Below the pieces are notes generated by a model, which saw only the letters and a list, made by a program, of their open reading frames with translations, did not search any database and had not been told where the DNA came from. From Stenotrophomonas tumulicola (lineage in GTDB: Bacteria; Pseudomonadota; Gammaproteobacteria; Xanthomonadales; Xanthomonadaceae): 64,000 nt of DNA. The stretch covers positions 62,001 to 126,000 of the forward strand of contig NZ_JACGXS010000004.1 of NCBI RefSeq assembly GCF_014117215.1, given 5' to 3'. Positions 9,496 through 19,113 of the stretch are shown here, one piece after another (positions within the stretch are counted from its first letter, which is position 1; each line of letters starts with the position of its first letter). A program made the position numbers and the translations under genes.

Positions 9496-11049
9496 ATGGA
9501 CGACAGGGTCGTGGTGAAAGTGCGCGCCATCGGACGTTGGCAACTCGCTACCCGCCGCAAGTCGCTGGAGGCGGTCGTGGCCGATGGCGAGCGCGCCGGC
9601 CTGCAGCGGCGCCTTGGTGCCGGCAGCCTGCTGGTGCTGGGGGTAGCCAACATCCTGGGCGCCGGCATCTACGTGGTCACCGGCACCGCCGCTGCCAGTT
9701 TCGCCGGGCCGGCGGTGCTGCTGGCATTCGTGCTGGCCGCGCTGGCCTGCGGCTTCACTGGCCTGTGCTATGCCGAGTTGTCGTCGGTGATTCCGGTTTC
9801 CGGCTCGGCGTACTCGTACTGCCAGGTGACGCTGGGCGAGGGCGCCGCATGGGCGCTGGCGTGGATGGTGATCCTGGAGTACCTGCTGGCCGCAGCGGCG
9901 GTGGCGGCCGGATTTTCCGGTTACCTGACCAGCCTGCTCGGCGACCTGCACGTGGATGTGCCGATGGGGTTGGCGATATCCAGCATTACGGCGAGCCAGC
10001 AGGGCGGGCATACCGAGCTGGCCTTCAGTGGCGGCGTCAATGTCGTCGCCGCGCTGGCGGTGCTGGCCGCTGCGGCGGTACAGATCGCCGGCGTGGGCCG
10101 CTCGGCGCTGGCCAACCTGGTGCTGGTGCTGATCAAGATCGCGGTGCTGCTGGCCTTCATCGCGGTCGGGTCGCAGTTCATCGACGCTTCGAACTGGCAG
10201 CCCTTCCTGCCGGCCAACGAAGGTGGGTTCGCCTACGGCTGGCCCGGCGTGCTGCGCGCGGCGGCGATGCTGTTCTTCGCCTATCTCGGCTTCGAGACGG
10301 TATCAATGGCCGCCGCCGAGGCGCGCCAGCCCCGCCGCGACGTGCCGGTGGGCATCCTGGGTTCGCTGGTGGTCTGCACCGTGCTCTATATCGCTGCCGG
10401 CGCGGTGCTGACCGGCCTGGTGCCGTTCCGTGAACTCGGCGTGCCCGATCCGGTGGCGTTGGCGGTGGACCGCATCGGCTGGCCGGGTTTCGCGGCGCTG
10501 ATCAAGATCGGTGCGCTGACCGGGCTCGGCTCGGTGCTGCTGGCCAATGCGTATGGTGCCTCGCGGATCAGCCTGAGCATCGCGCGCGATGGCCTGCTGC
10601 CGGCCTTTTTCAGCCGCGTGCATCCAAAACTGGGTACGCCGTGGCTGGCCAGCGCGGTGTTCGGCAGCGCAAGTGCGTTGCTGGCCGCGCTGCTGCCGAT
10701 CAGCATCCTGGGCGACCTGATCTGCCTGGGCATCGCCTCGGCCTTCATCGTGGTGTGCATCGCGGTGATGTGGCTGCGTTCGACCCGGCCGGAACTGCGC
10801 GGTGGCTTCCGCGTACCGTTGGGCGGGGTGTGGATCGGCCGCACGTGGATCGGCGTGGTGCCGATGCTGGGCATCGTGATGTGCCTGGCGATGATGGCGC
10901 CGGTGCTGGGCGACATGTTCGCGCAGGTGCGCCGGGGCGACACGTTGCCGGCCACCATCCTGCTGGCCTACGTGCTGGTGGGTACCTTCCTTTATCTCGG
11001 TTATGGCCAACGGCGCGTGCGCCGGCAACAGCAGGATCCCGACGCATGA
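9496..11049 (+). CDS. APC-superfamily amino acid permease
   Basis: A 517-residue inner-membrane transporter with about twelve to fourteen hydrophobic segments. The first carries the APC hallmark ANILGAGIYVVTG, and later FFAYLGFETVSMAAAEARQPRRDVP is the conserved helix-6 to loop signature of the cationic-amino-acid-transporter-like branch (YfnA/CAT). The N-terminus (about 38 residues) is longer and basic. It starts 4 nt after the receptor stop and overlaps the amidase start (ATGA at 11046), so it is probably translated with the operon. The likely role is import of an amino acid or amide from the periplasm into the cytoplasm. Exact substrate cannot be read from the sequence. Confidence 0.9.
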   Translation: MDDRVVVKVRAIGRWQLATRRKSLEAVVADGERAGLQRRLGAGSLLVLGVANILGAGIYVVTGTAAASFAGPAVLLAFVLAALACGFTGLCYAELSSVIPVSGSAYSYCQVTLGEGAAWALAWMVILEYLLAAAAVAAGFSGYLTSLLGDLHVDVPMGLAISSITASQQGGHTELAFSGGVNVVAALAVLAAAAVQIAGVGRSALANLVLVLIKIAVLLAFIAVGSQFIDASNWQPFLPANEGGFAYGWPGVLRAAAMLFFAYLGFETVSMAAAEARQPRRDVPVGILGSLVVCTVLYIAAGAVLTGLVPFRELGVPDPVALAVDRIGWPGFAALIKIGALTGLGSVLLANAYGASRISLSIARDGLLPAFFSRVHPKLGTPWLASAVFGSASALLAALLPISILGDLICLGIASAFIVVCIAVMWLRSTRPELRGGFRVPLGGVWIGRTWIGVVPMLGIVMCLAMMAPVLGDMFAQVRRGDTLPATILLAYVLVGTFLYLGYGQRRVRRQQQDPDA

Positions 11050-12485
11050 CCCTCGATGCCTTCCCCCTGGCCCAGGCGTTGCAGCTGGGCCACCTGGACG
11101 CGCATGACCAGCACGCGCTGGTGCGCCGTGGCGAGCTCTCGCCGCGCGAGCTTGCTGCAGCGGCCATCGTGCGCGCCGCCCATCTCGACCCTGCGCTGGG
11201 TGCGCTCAGCCATGCCGACTTCGACGGCGCGCTGGAACGTGCCGCGCGCGTGGACCGCAACGCCCCGATGGCGGGCGTGCCGTGGCTGCCGAAGGATTCG
11301 CTGCGTTATCCCGGCATGCCCACGCGGGGCGGATCGCGCTCGCGCAGCGGCGTGCCGGCAACCGATGCCTCGCCCTTCGTCCGGCGCTTCGATGCCGCCG
11401 GACTGGTGGCGATCGGCAAGAGCGCGATGCCGGAGTTCGGCTTGATGGGATCGACCGAGCCGCTGCTCGGGCCGGTCACGCACAATCCCTGGAACGCGGC
11501 GCATTCGCCGGGTGGCTCCAGTGGCGGTGCCGGTGCCGCACTTGCCGCTGGCATCGTGCCGTTGGCCCATGGCAGCGACGGCGCAGGCTCGATCCGGATT
11601 CCCGCCTCGGCCTGCGGCGTGGTCGGACTCAAGCCCGGGCGAGGCGCGACCGTGGCGGTGCGCGGGCGGCATGCGATCGAAGACCTGATCGTGGCCGACA
11701 GCCTGATGTCGCGCAGCGTACGCGATACCGCATGGGCATTCGCCGTCGCGCATCCGGGCGCAAGGCTGGACCTCGATGCATTGCGTCGGTCGCCAGGGCG
11801 CCTGCGCATCGGCGTGGTGGGCGGTTCACTGCCCGGCCTGGCACCGGATCCCGCGGTTGCCGCGGTGCTCGACGACGCCAGCCGCGTGTGTGCCTCGCTT
11901 GGCCACCACGTCGAGGCGACATCCCTGCCGCTGCCGGGTGGCGGGGTCTGGCAGGCGCTGTACACGCTGTGGTCGCGTCTCGGCCTGGACGCGGTGGAGC
12001 TGGCCGCGGCGCAGGGCGGCGATGGCTTCGCCGCGCAGGCACTGGAACCGTGGACGCACGGGCTGGCGCAGTACCATCGCGCACGCTGTGGCGTGGCTGA
12101 GCTGGAGCAGGCCTATGCCACGCTGGCGGCGCTGCCGGTGGCGTTCGAAGCCTTCCACCAGCGCTTCGATGTGCTGCTGACACCGACGCTGCGCACGCCA
12201 CCACCGCTGCTGGGCGAACTGGCACCGGACCGCGATTTCGACGAACTCATGCCGGCGATGTTCCACTGGATCAGCTACACCCCGTTGCAGAATCTCGCCG
12301 GCACGCCGGCAATCTCGTTGCCGCTGGGGCAGGCGGGCAGCTTACCGATCGGCGTGCAGTTTGCCGCCGATCGCGGACAGGAGCCGCTGTTGCTGCAACT
12401 GGCCGCCGAACTTGAACGCGCCGCGCCATGGCGCGACCGCTGGCCTGCGGTTTCCGTGGCCACTGCATTGGAGGAAGCACACTGA
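11046..12485 (+). CDS. Amidase-signature family hydrolase
   Basis: A 479-residue amidase-signature enzyme with the complete Ser-cisSer-Lys triad: Lys83 in PWLPKDS, Ser159 in GGSSGGAG and nucleophile Ser182 in GSDGAGSIRIPAS. These enzymes hydrolyse carboxamides, for example aryl amides, 6-aminohexanoate dimers or peptide amides, and are related to the GatA fold. GatA itself is unlikely because gatB/gatC are absent and the length and motif differ. No signal peptide is visible, so it should act in the cytoplasm on material brought in by the adjacent permease. It overlaps both neighbours (ATGA upstream, TGATG downstream). Confidence 0.9.
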   Translation: MTLDAFPLAQALQLGHLDAHDQHALVRRGELSPRELAAAAIVRAAHLDPALGALSHADFDGALERAARVDRNAPMAGVPWLPKDSLRYPGMPTRGGSRSRSGVPATDASPFVRRFDAAGLVAIGKSAMPEFGLMGSTEPLLGPVTHNPWNAAHSPGGSSGGAGAALAAGIVPLAHGSDGAGSIRIPASACGVVGLKPGRGATVAVRGRHAIEDLIVADSLMSRSVRDTAWAFAVAHPGARLDLDALRRSPGRLRIGVVGGSLPGLAPDPAVAAVLDDASRVCASLGHHVEATSLPLPGGGVWQALYTLWSRLGLDAVELAAAQGGDGFAAQALEPWTHGLAQYHRARCGVAELEQAYATLAALPVAFEAFHQRFDVLLTPTLRTPPPLLGELAPDRDFDELMPAMFHWISYTPLQNLAGTPAISLPLGQAGSLPIGVQFAADRGQEPLLLQLAAELERAAPWRDRWPAVSVATALEEAH

Positions 12486-13123
12486 TGGGGCATGTCCGTG
12501 ACAGCCGTTACGCCGCGCGCAGCCAGCACGACGTGCTGCGCCTGCTCGCTACCCAACCTTTCGCCTGGCTGGTCTCCGCCGGCGGCGAGGATGCCGCTTT
12601 CACGCCGCTGCCGCTACGCGCCGAATGCGATGCGCAGGGCCGGCTCGTGGCATTGCGCGGCCATCTGGCGCGGCGCAATCCGCACGTGGCGCGCCTGCGC
12701 CGTGATGGTCGCGCGCAGGCGCTGGTGATGGGGCCGCATGCCTATGTGTCGCCGAGCTGGCTCGACGACCGCACCCAGGCACCCAGCTGGAACTACGCCG
12801 GTGCCATGTTCGACCTGGACATGGTGGTGAGCGAGGAGGAGGACGATATCCGCGCCGAGCTGGATGCCCTGGTCACCCAGATGGAAGGCGGGCGCCCGCG
12901 TGCCTGGGCGCTGGCCGAGATGGGCGAGCGCTATGCACGCCTGGCTGCTGGCGTCAGCTCGCTGCGTGGCGTCGTCCGCGAAGTCCGCGCCACCTTCAAG
13001 CTCGGCCAGGACGAAGCACCGCATGATCTGGCACAGCTGCTGGCCGGCCTGCAGGCCGGGGGCGAGCAGGCGTTGGTGGAGTGGATGCGCGATTTCGCCG
13101 GTGATGCAGGGGACCGCCCATGA
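12485..13123 (+). CDS. PaiB-like FMN-binding protein
   Basis: A 212-residue protein of the FMN-binding negative regulator family (PaiB, PF04299 type). It shows the typical split-barrel sequence: FAWLVSA near residue 27, HLARRNPH, VMGPHAYVSPSW and VPTWNY-like APSWNYA. PaiB of Bacillus was described as a repressor, but the family fold is a flavin-binding oxidoreductase-like barrel and no DNA-binding domain is visible. In this operon an enzymatic role on the imported compound, or small-molecule sensing, is as plausible as repression. The start overlaps the amidase stop and the stop overlaps the esterase start. Confidence 0.85.
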   Translation: MGHVRDSRYAARSQHDVLRLLATQPFAWLVSAGGEDAAFTPLPLRAECDAQGRLVALRGHLARRNPHVARLRRDGRAQALVMGPHAYVSPSWLDDRTQAPSWNYAGAMFDLDMVVSEEEDDIRAELDALVTQMEGGRPRAWALAEMGERYARLAAGVSSLRGVVREVRATFKLGQDEAPHDLAQLLAGLQAGGEQALVEWMRDFAGDAGDRP

Positions 13124-14112
13124 GCCGCAGCCTGGAGGCGCTGGACCCGCAGATCCGTCGATTCATCGAAGACGTCTGCCGCGAAGGTGCGCGACTGCGT
13201 GGCGGGCGCGAGCTGGGCTGGCCCGAGCGCAGGATCATCGCCGCGCAGGCGCGGGGGCCGTGGCGTGACGGCGGGCCGCGCATGCGGGAGGTCAAGGATG
13301 TCCGCATTCCCTCGCCGCACGGTGAGTTCGGTCTGCGCGTGCTGCATCCGCAGACGGTCGCCAGCACGCCATCGCCTGCACTGGTGTACCTGCATGGCGG
13401 CGGCTGGTGCATGTTCGGGCTGGATACGCATGATCGGCTGCTGCGCGAGTACGCCGATGCCGCCTGCCTGCCGGTGGTGGCGATCGATTACAGCCTGGCC
13501 CCCGAGCATCCGTACCCTGCCGCGCTGGACCAGGCGGTGATCGCGCTGGACTGGCTGCGTGCGCAGGCCGCAGGCCTCGGCATCGATGCCGGACGGCTTG
13601 TGCTGGCTGGCGATTCAGCTGGTGCCAATCTTGCCGTGGCCACCACGTTGCGCCTGCGCGAGGCGGGCCGGCATGACTGCATTCGCGCGCTGGTGCTGAA
13701 CTACGGCGCCTGGACACCGGTACTGTCGGACATCGCGCGGCAGGCGCTGGGCACCCCCGAAGACATGCTCAGCGGCGCGGAGATGGACGAGTTCTGGGCT
13801 GCCTACCTTGGACCGGACGCCGACAGCGTGGCCGGTCCGTTGGCGGCCCCGTTGCAGGCCGCGTTGCATGCGTTGCCACCCGCCCTGCTGCTGTGGGGCG
13901 ACCGCGACGTGCTCGCCGAGCAGAACGCCGATATGGCGCAACGGCTGGCCGAGGCCGGCGTGCACACCCGCACGCAGGTGTATCCCGGTGCGCCGCACAG
14001 CTTCATCGAGGCGATGGCGGTTTCCGACCAGGCGCGCGACGCGATCCGCCGTGGCGCCGAATGGATGCGCCATCATCTACGGTTGCCTACCCTGCAAGGA
14101 CATCCCGCATGA
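13120..14112 (+). CDS. Alpha/beta-hydrolase, hormone-sensitive-lipase-type esterase
   Basis: A 330-residue hydrolase of the HSL (family IV) type. It has the oxyanion motif HGGGW, the nucleophile elbow GDSAG with Ser166, an acid in WGDRDVL and a C-terminal histidine in APHSF. Residues 1-50 form an N-terminal cap helix region. No signal peptide is seen, so it is probably cytoplasmic. Family members hydrolyse short-chain esters, carbamates and some amides. It shares start/stop bases with both neighbours (13120-13123 and 14109-14112), which marks it as part of the same transcript. Substrate unknown. Confidence 0.9.
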   Translation: MSRSLEALDPQIRRFIEDVCREGARLRGGRELGWPERRIIAAQARGPWRDGGPRMREVKDVRIPSPHGEFGLRVLHPQTVASTPSPALVYLHGGGWCMFGLDTHDRLLREYADAACLPVVAIDYSLAPEHPYPAALDQAVIALDWLRAQAAGLGIDAGRLVLAGDSAGANLAVATTLRLREAGRHDCIRALVLNYGAWTPVLSDIARQALGTPEDMLSGAEMDEFWAAYLGPDADSVAGPLAAPLQAALHALPPALLLWGDRDVLAEQNADMAQRLAEAGVHTRTQVYPGAPHSFIEAMAVSDQARDAIRRGAEWMRHHLRLPTLQGHPA

Positions 14113-16118
14113 TGCCGACGCTGCACCGGATCCTCGCCTGCCTGTTGCTGACCACCACGCTGCCGGCGTTCGCTGCCGCAGGAGCGGCGTCGAGGGTGCC
14201 GGTGGTGCCGACACCGGAGCAGATCATGGCACTGCGGGTGGTCGGTGATCCACAGATCGATCGCGCGGGGCAGTGGATCGCCTATACCGTCGGTACGCCG
14301 CAGGCACAGGGCAAGCCGCCGCGCAGCCGGGTCTGGCGTGTTCCCGCGACCGGCAAAGGCACCCCGTACGAACTGCAGGCACCGGACGCGGCAAGCGATG
14401 AGCATCCGCGCTGGTCTGCCGATGGCCGCTACCTGGATTTCATCTCCAACCGGCCGCTGCCCACGACGGAGGCAACGTCCGGCCTGGCCGCCGGGCAGGT
14501 GTGGCGCGTGGACGCGCATGGCCATGCCGCCACGTTGCTGACGCGCGCCAGCGGGGATGTCAGTGCCTTCGAGCTGTCGCCTGACGGCACGCGGATCGCC
14601 TACCTGATGACCGACAGAACCGACGCGGCCACCACCGCGGCGCGGGAGGCGAGGGACGATGCGGTGCAGGTCGAGCATACGGTGCAGTTCTCGCGCGTGT
14701 GGTTGCGTGACCTGCGCGGTGGCGATACCCGCGTGCTGACCCCGCCCGGCATGCAGGTGCATGACCTGGCCTGGTCGCCCGACGGTCGCACGCTGGCGCT
14801 GCGGGTCTCCGACGGCACCACGCTCAATGACTACTGGTATCGATCACGGGTGATGCTCTTCGATGCCGACAATGGCGCGCCCGGCCCGGTGCTGGAGCCG
14901 CGCGCCTCGGCGCACGCATTGCAGTGGTCGCCAGATGGCACCCGGCTGCTCTACGGACATCTGGGTGAACATGGCATGGTTGCCGACATCACCGTGCATG
15001 CCATCGACAGCGGCCATCGCGTGGTACTGGGCGCGGACTGGAATGGCACGCTGTGGAGGGCCCGCTGGCAGGACGACCGCAGCGTGGTCGGCCTTGGCCA
15101 GCGTGGCGTGCGTGGCACGTTCCTGCGCCTGGACGCCGCCACCGGCGGCTGGAAGGAAGTCGCGCGGCCGCAGGTCCCGTTCGCATCGTTCACCACGTCG
15201 CCCGGCGGCCGCAGCGCCTACCTCGGCATCCGCGACGACCAGCCCGCCGAAGTATGGACGCTGGACGGCGGCAAGCTAGCCGCCCGCACCGACCACCATC
15301 CGGAAGTAGCCGGCTGGGCGCATGGCCGGGTGCGCGAGCTGGAGTGGACGTCGTCGCGCGATGGGCTGCACATCACCGGACTGCTGGTAACGCCGCCCGG
15401 CTGGACGCCCGGCACGCCGTTGCCGACCCTGGTGCAGGGCCATGGCGGCCCGGCATGGGCGTGGTGGTCGGGGTGGTTGGGTTCCTGGCACGACTGGGCA
15501 CAGTTGCTGGCCACGCATGGCTATGCGGTGTTCCTGCCAAACCCGCGCGGTTCCGAAGGCGGTGGCCACGCGTTTGCCGAAGTGGCCCGCAACGACTGGG
15601 GCGGTGCCGATTTCCAGGACATCCTCGATGGCCTGGACATGCTGGAGAAAGAGGGGGTGGTCGACCCGCAGCGGTTGGCGATGGGTGGCTGGAGCTACGG
15701 TGGCTACATGTCGGCATGGGCGGTAACGCACAGCGATCGCTTCAGGACCGCGATCGTCGGTGCCGGCGTGATCGACATCGGCGCGATGGCGCTCACCACC
15801 GACACGCCGGACTATCTGCCCGGCTACTTCGGTGACCCGGTGACCCAGCGTGCCGCCTACGATGCACGTTCGCCGATCCGTTACGCAGACCGGGTCAAGG
15901 TGCCGGTGCTGATCCTGCATGGCGAGCAGGACAAGCGGGTGCCGCTGTCACAGGGCGACATGTTCCATCGCGCATTGAAGTTCAACGGCACGCCGGTGGA
16001 GATGGTCACCTATCCGCGCGGTCCGCACTGGTTCTTCGAGACCGCGCACGGGCGCGATGTGCAGCAGCGCGTGCTGGACTGGCTGGACAGCCAACTGGGC
16101 GTGGAGCGGACGGACTGA
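14109..16118 (+). CDS. S9-family prolyl-oligopeptidase-type serine peptidase, exported
   Basis: A 669-residue peptidase with a signal peptide (hydrophobic ILACLLLTTTLPAFAAAGA after a short basic start). An N-terminal beta-propeller (repeated W-SPDG elements such as FELSPDGTRI and LAWSPDGRTL) is followed by a C-terminal alpha/beta-hydrolase domain. The triad is visible: Ser529 in GGWSYGGYMS, Asp608 in EQDKRVP and His640 in PHWFFE. It resembles acylaminoacyl peptidases and dipeptidyl peptidases of xanthomonads, which cleave short peptides in the periplasm. As the last gene of the operon, it could cut an imported peptide before the permease takes up products. Confidence 0.92.
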   Translation: MMPTLHRILACLLLTTTLPAFAAAGAASRVPVVPTPEQIMALRVVGDPQIDRAGQWIAYTVGTPQAQGKPPRSRVWRVPATGKGTPYELQAPDAASDEHPRWSADGRYLDFISNRPLPTTEATSGLAAGQVWRVDAHGHAATLLTRASGDVSAFELSPDGTRIAYLMTDRTDAATTAAREARDDAVQVEHTVQFSRVWLRDLRGGDTRVLTPPGMQVHDLAWSPDGRTLALRVSDGTTLNDYWYRSRVMLFDADNGAPGPVLEPRASAHALQWSPDGTRLLYGHLGEHGMVADITVHAIDSGHRVVLGADWNGTLWRARWQDDRSVVGLGQRGVRGTFLRLDAATGGWKEVARPQVPFASFTTSPGGRSAYLGIRDDQPAEVWTLDGGKLAARTDHHPEVAGWAHGRVRELEWTSSRDGLHITGLLVTPPGWTPGTPLPTLVQGHGGPAWAWWSGWLGSWHDWAQLLATHGYAVFLPNPRGSEGGGHAFAEVARNDWGGADFQDILDGLDMLEKEGVVDPQRLAMGGWSYGGYMSAWAVTHSDRFRTAIVGAGVIDIGAMALTTDTPDYLPGYFGDPVTQRAAYDARSPIRYADRVKVPVLILHGEQDKRVPLSQGDMFHRALKFNGTPVEMVTYPRGPHWFFETAHGRDVQQRVLDWLDSQLGVERTD

Positions 16119-16139
16119 TGGGCCCGCCCGCAACCGCCG

Positions 16140-16166
16140 GTCCACCCGCACCGGGTGCGGGTGGAC
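16140..16166. terminator. Perfect 13-bp-stem palindrome ending the operon
   Basis: GTCCACCCGCACC and its exact reverse complement flank a single G, between the convergent S9 peptidase and catalase genes. No T-run follows, so it may act as a bidirectional hairpin or be a repeat element. Confidence 0.5.
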
Positions 16167-16194
16167 GCCTGCCATGCATCGTGGTGCCTGGCCC

Positions 16195-17697
16195 TCAACC
16201 TTCGCCCATGCCCTCGGCCGGTCGTGGTGCACTGCCAGCACGCACCTGGTCTTCGATGCGTTGGCCCACGCCAGGATCGATGCTCTTCCAGTAGTCGAAA
16301 GCACGTTCCAGCACGGGGCTGCGCACGCCGCCCAGCAGGCTGCCTGCAACCTGGTCGACCAGCGCTTGGCGCTGGGCGTCGTTGAAGACGTCGCGGACCA
16401 AGGTACCCGGCTGCGTGAAGTCATCATCCTGTGCATGCAGGGTATAGGCGCTGCGGACCAGTTCGCCGTCGGCTTCCCAGCCATCCTCCACCGGTCCGGT
16501 CTGGTCGGCCCACGGGCGGCCGCCGCTGTTTGCCGCGTACACCGGCGCGTTGCCGCTATGGTGGTAGGCCATCTGTCCATCGAACAGGTAGCTGTTGACG
16601 GGAACCTTGGGCTGGTTGACCGGCAACTGGTGGAAGTTGGTGCCGATGCGATTGCGTTGCGCATCGTTGTAGGCAAACGCACGGCCCAGCAGCATCTTGT
16701 CCGGCGACAGGCCGATCCCCGGCACCGTGTTGCCCGGCGAGAACGCGGCCTGTTCGATCTGGGCGAAGAAATTCTCCGGATTGCGGTCGAGCGTCATGGT
16801 GCCGACCCGGATCAACGGGTAATCCTTGTGTGACCACGTCTTGGTCAGGTCGAACGGATTGAAGTGGTAATCCCTGGCCTCTGCATAGGGCATCACCTGC
16901 ACCGACAGGATCCAGCGTGGATGCTCGCCGCGGGCGATCGCATCGAACAGATCCCGGCGATGGAAATCAGCATCGTTGCCGGCTTTCTCCGCTGCCTCGG
17001 CATTGCTGAAGAACGCCATTCCCTGCTCGGTGTGGAAGTGGTACTTGACCCAGAACTTCTCGCCAGCGCTGTTGATCCACATGTAGGTATGTGAACCATA
17101 GCCATTCATGTGCCGCCAGGTACGCGGCAGGCCACGCTCGCCCATCAGGTAGGTGACCTGGTGCGCCGTCTCCGGATTGCTGGTCCAGAAATCCCATTGC
17201 ATGTGGTTGTCGCGCAGGCCGGAATCGGGAAGACGCTTCTGGCTGCGGATGAAGTGCGGGAATTTCATCGGATCGCGCACGAAGAACACCGGCGTATTGT
17301 TGCCGACCAGGTCGTAATTGCCTTCGTCGGTGTAGAACTTCAATGAAAATCCGCGTACGTCACGCCAGGTGTCCGGGCTGCCCGACTCGCCGGCAACGGT
17401 GGAGAAACGCGCCAGCATGTCAGTGCGAGCGCCCTTCTGGAACAGGGCCGCCTTGGTATATGCGGAAACGTCCTCGCTGGTCTCGAACACGCCGAACGCG
17501 CCTGCGCCCTTGGCATGCGGCTGGCGTTCGGGAACTTTTTCGCGGTTGAAGTGCGCCATCTGCTCGAGGAAGTGCACATCGTGCAGCACGATCGGGCCGT
17601 CGGCCCCGATGGTGAGGGAGTTGCGGTCACTGGCTGCAGGTGCACCGGAACCGGTGGTTGATCCGGATGGCGATGGATTGTCCTTGGCTTGACTCAT
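16195..17697 (-). CDS. Monofunctional haem catalase
   Basis: A 500-residue clade-3-sized catalase converting hydrogen peroxide to water and oxygen. Visible motifs are [20 protein letters not shown] (distal His), [21 protein letters not shown], the [11 protein letters not shown] strand (distal Asn region) and the proximal haem ligand region [14 protein letters not shown] with its tyrosine. The start at 17697 lies behind a GGAG site; the 24 N-terminal residues before SLTIGADGP are Ser/Gly/Pro-rich, and no signal peptide is evident. It is closest to the KatA/KatB type of xanthomonads. It is convergent with the S9 peptidase and is preceded by its own 140-bp upstream region. The exact paralogue name is left open. 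Confidence 0.95.
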   Translation of the reverse strand: MSQAKDNPSPSGSTTGSGAPAASDRNSLTIGADGPIVLHDVHFLEQMAHFNREKVPERQPHAKGAGAFGVFETSEDVSAYTKAALFQKGARTDMLARFSTVAGESGSPDTWRDVRGFSLKFYTDEGNYDLVGNNTPVFFVRDPMKFPHFIRSQKRLPDSGLRDNHMQWDFWTSNPETAHQVTYLMGERGLPRTWRHMNGYGSHTYMWINSAGEKFWVKYHFHTEQGMAFFSNAEAAEKAGNDADFHRRDLFDAIARGEHPRWILSVQVMPYAEARDYHFNPFDLTKTWSHKDYPLIRVGTMTLDRNPENFFAQIEQAAFSPGNTVPGIGLSPDKMLLGRAFAYNDAQRNRIGTNFHQLPVNQPKVPVNSYLFDGQMAYHHSGNAPVYAANSGGRPWADQTGPVEDGWEADGELVRSAYTLHAQDDDFTQPGTLVRDVFNDAQRQALVDQVAGSLLGGVRSPVLERAFDYWKSIDPGVGQRIEDQVRAGSAPRPAEGMGEG

Positions 17698-17838
17698 GGC
17701 TCTGCTCCGCGGAGTTGGATGTGGGGGCAATGTGGCTATGTATTCATCAGTCTGCTCTTCGGTATCCCTGGTTACAAATTGATAGATCAAATAGCGATGA
17801 CAGGTAGTGCGCGCTGTGTTCCCGTCGAATGATGCGGT

Positions 17839-18927
17839 TCAGGGGAGACTGGCCGGGCGGCTGCGCACCCAGTGTTCGACCAGCAGCAACCCCATGGCAA
17901 TGGCCGTGCCCAGCAGCGTGTCGATCACTCGATCGCCGACCACGATGAGCGGTTCTGCCTCCTGTCCCGTTGCCGCGATGACCAATGCCAAGGGAGTGAT
18001 GAAGAGCAGGCCGAAAGCGTAGTTGCGGGTGATCACGACTTCGATGGCGAACTGCAGCAGGGCAATGGTGAGCACCAGCCACAGTCCGATGGGCTGGACC
18101 TGCAGGATCAGCCAGAAGATGCCCACGCCAAGCAGGGTACCGAGGACCCGATGGAGGGAACGGGTGATGGTTACGTGCATGACAGGGCTGGCCTGCAGGA
18201 CGACCCCGGCCACCAGCGCCACCCAGTAGGAGCGATGCACGCCGAGCGGCAGGCTGATCATGCCGGCAAGGGTGACCGCAGCGATTACCCGGATCATGAT
18301 GAGCGTCGATTCGCGGTCAAATGACGTCCGCGGATACAGCCTGCCCAGTCTCGTGGCCGGCCCTTCCGTGCGCCGCACGCAGGGCAGGAGCAAGGGAGAG
18401 ACCGCCACCAGCACGGCGGCGGCTGCGCCCACGGCCACCATCGCCGGGATCATCAGCTGCTCGATGGGGTTGGCGGATGATGCCGCCATGTGGCCGCTGA
18501 GGCCCGCTACCAACACGAAGAACATCGGGCCGGGCGGCCCAAGCCGTATGCTGAAAGTGATGGTGCACGCCAGCGTCGCGACGAATACGAGGCAGATGGC
18601 CAGCAGCCATCCATTGACCGAACCCAGCACGCCCAGCATGGATGCCAACACGAAGCCCAGGCCAATCAGCGGCAGCAGCTTCAGGCGCTCGCCCAGGCGC
18701 AGCCGATCGCCATACAGAACGGTGAAGCCGCCGAGCAGGGCGATCAATCCGAGCTCCTGGTGGCCGGCCAAGGTGAACACCGCAAGTGGCAGGCCCGTGC
18801 TCAAGGCCGCCACCAGCCCCATGCGCCACCGCCATGGAGCGGGATGCAACGTGTACAGGCTGCGCCACAACTGGCGCCACGTCGTCGTTGGCTGGCGTGG
18901 TGCAGGGGTTGTCATGATTGGAAACAT
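17839..18927 (-). CDS. FUSC-family inner-membrane transporter (aromatic acid exporter type)
   Basis: A 362-residue protein with two blocks of hydrophobic helices: residues about 35-175 and about 215-350. They are separated by a short basic cytoplasmic segment (VRRTEGPATRLGRLYPRTSFDRES). The second block starts with a basic/arginine helix and contains GVHRSYWVALVAGVVLQ and SLHRVLGTLLGVGIF, the signature of the fusaric-acid-resistance/YccS/AaeB-like FUSC domain. Such proteins export aromatic acids or similar compounds, usually with an HlyD-type partner. No partner is adjacent here. An alternative ATG four codons in (18915) is possible. Substrate unknown. Confidence 0.85.
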   Translation of the reverse strand: MFPIMTTPAPRQPTTTWRQLWRSLYTLHPAPWRWRMGLVAALSTGLPLAVFTLAGHQELGLIALLGGFTVLYGDRLRLGERLKLLPLIGLGFVLASMLGVLGSVNGWLLAICLVFVATLACTITFSIRLGPPGPMFFVLVAGLSGHMAASSANPIEQLMIPAMVAVGAAAAVLVAVSPLLLPCVRRTEGPATRLGRLYPRTSFDRESTLIMIRVIAAVTLAGMISLPLGVHRSYWVALVAGVVLQASPVMHVTITRSLHRVLGTLLGVGIFWLILQVQPIGLWLVLTIALLQFAIEVVITRNYAFGLLFITPLALVIAATGQEAEPLIVVGDRVIDTLLGTAIAMGLLLVEHWVRSRPASLP

Positions 18928-19113
18928 CGCTGGTGACAGAAGGGGGGCGGCGCGGACATCCGGGAAGCGGCTCCATGCAGTATTGACGGCTTATCATGGG
19001 CGGGTGCCCGCACAGCCCAGTGACGCTGGCGGAGGTCGCATTGGGCGCCAGGAGCGGATGCTCTCCGAAGAGTATTCTTTAAATATCAATGAAAACTGCC
19101 AGATAAGCCGAAT

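Noticed and set aside
17781-17806. Repeated ATAG/GTAG elements upstream of catalase resembling an OxyR site
   Set aside because: The spacing (9 and 12 bp) and direct rather than alternating ATAG/CTAT order do not fit the OxyR consensus.
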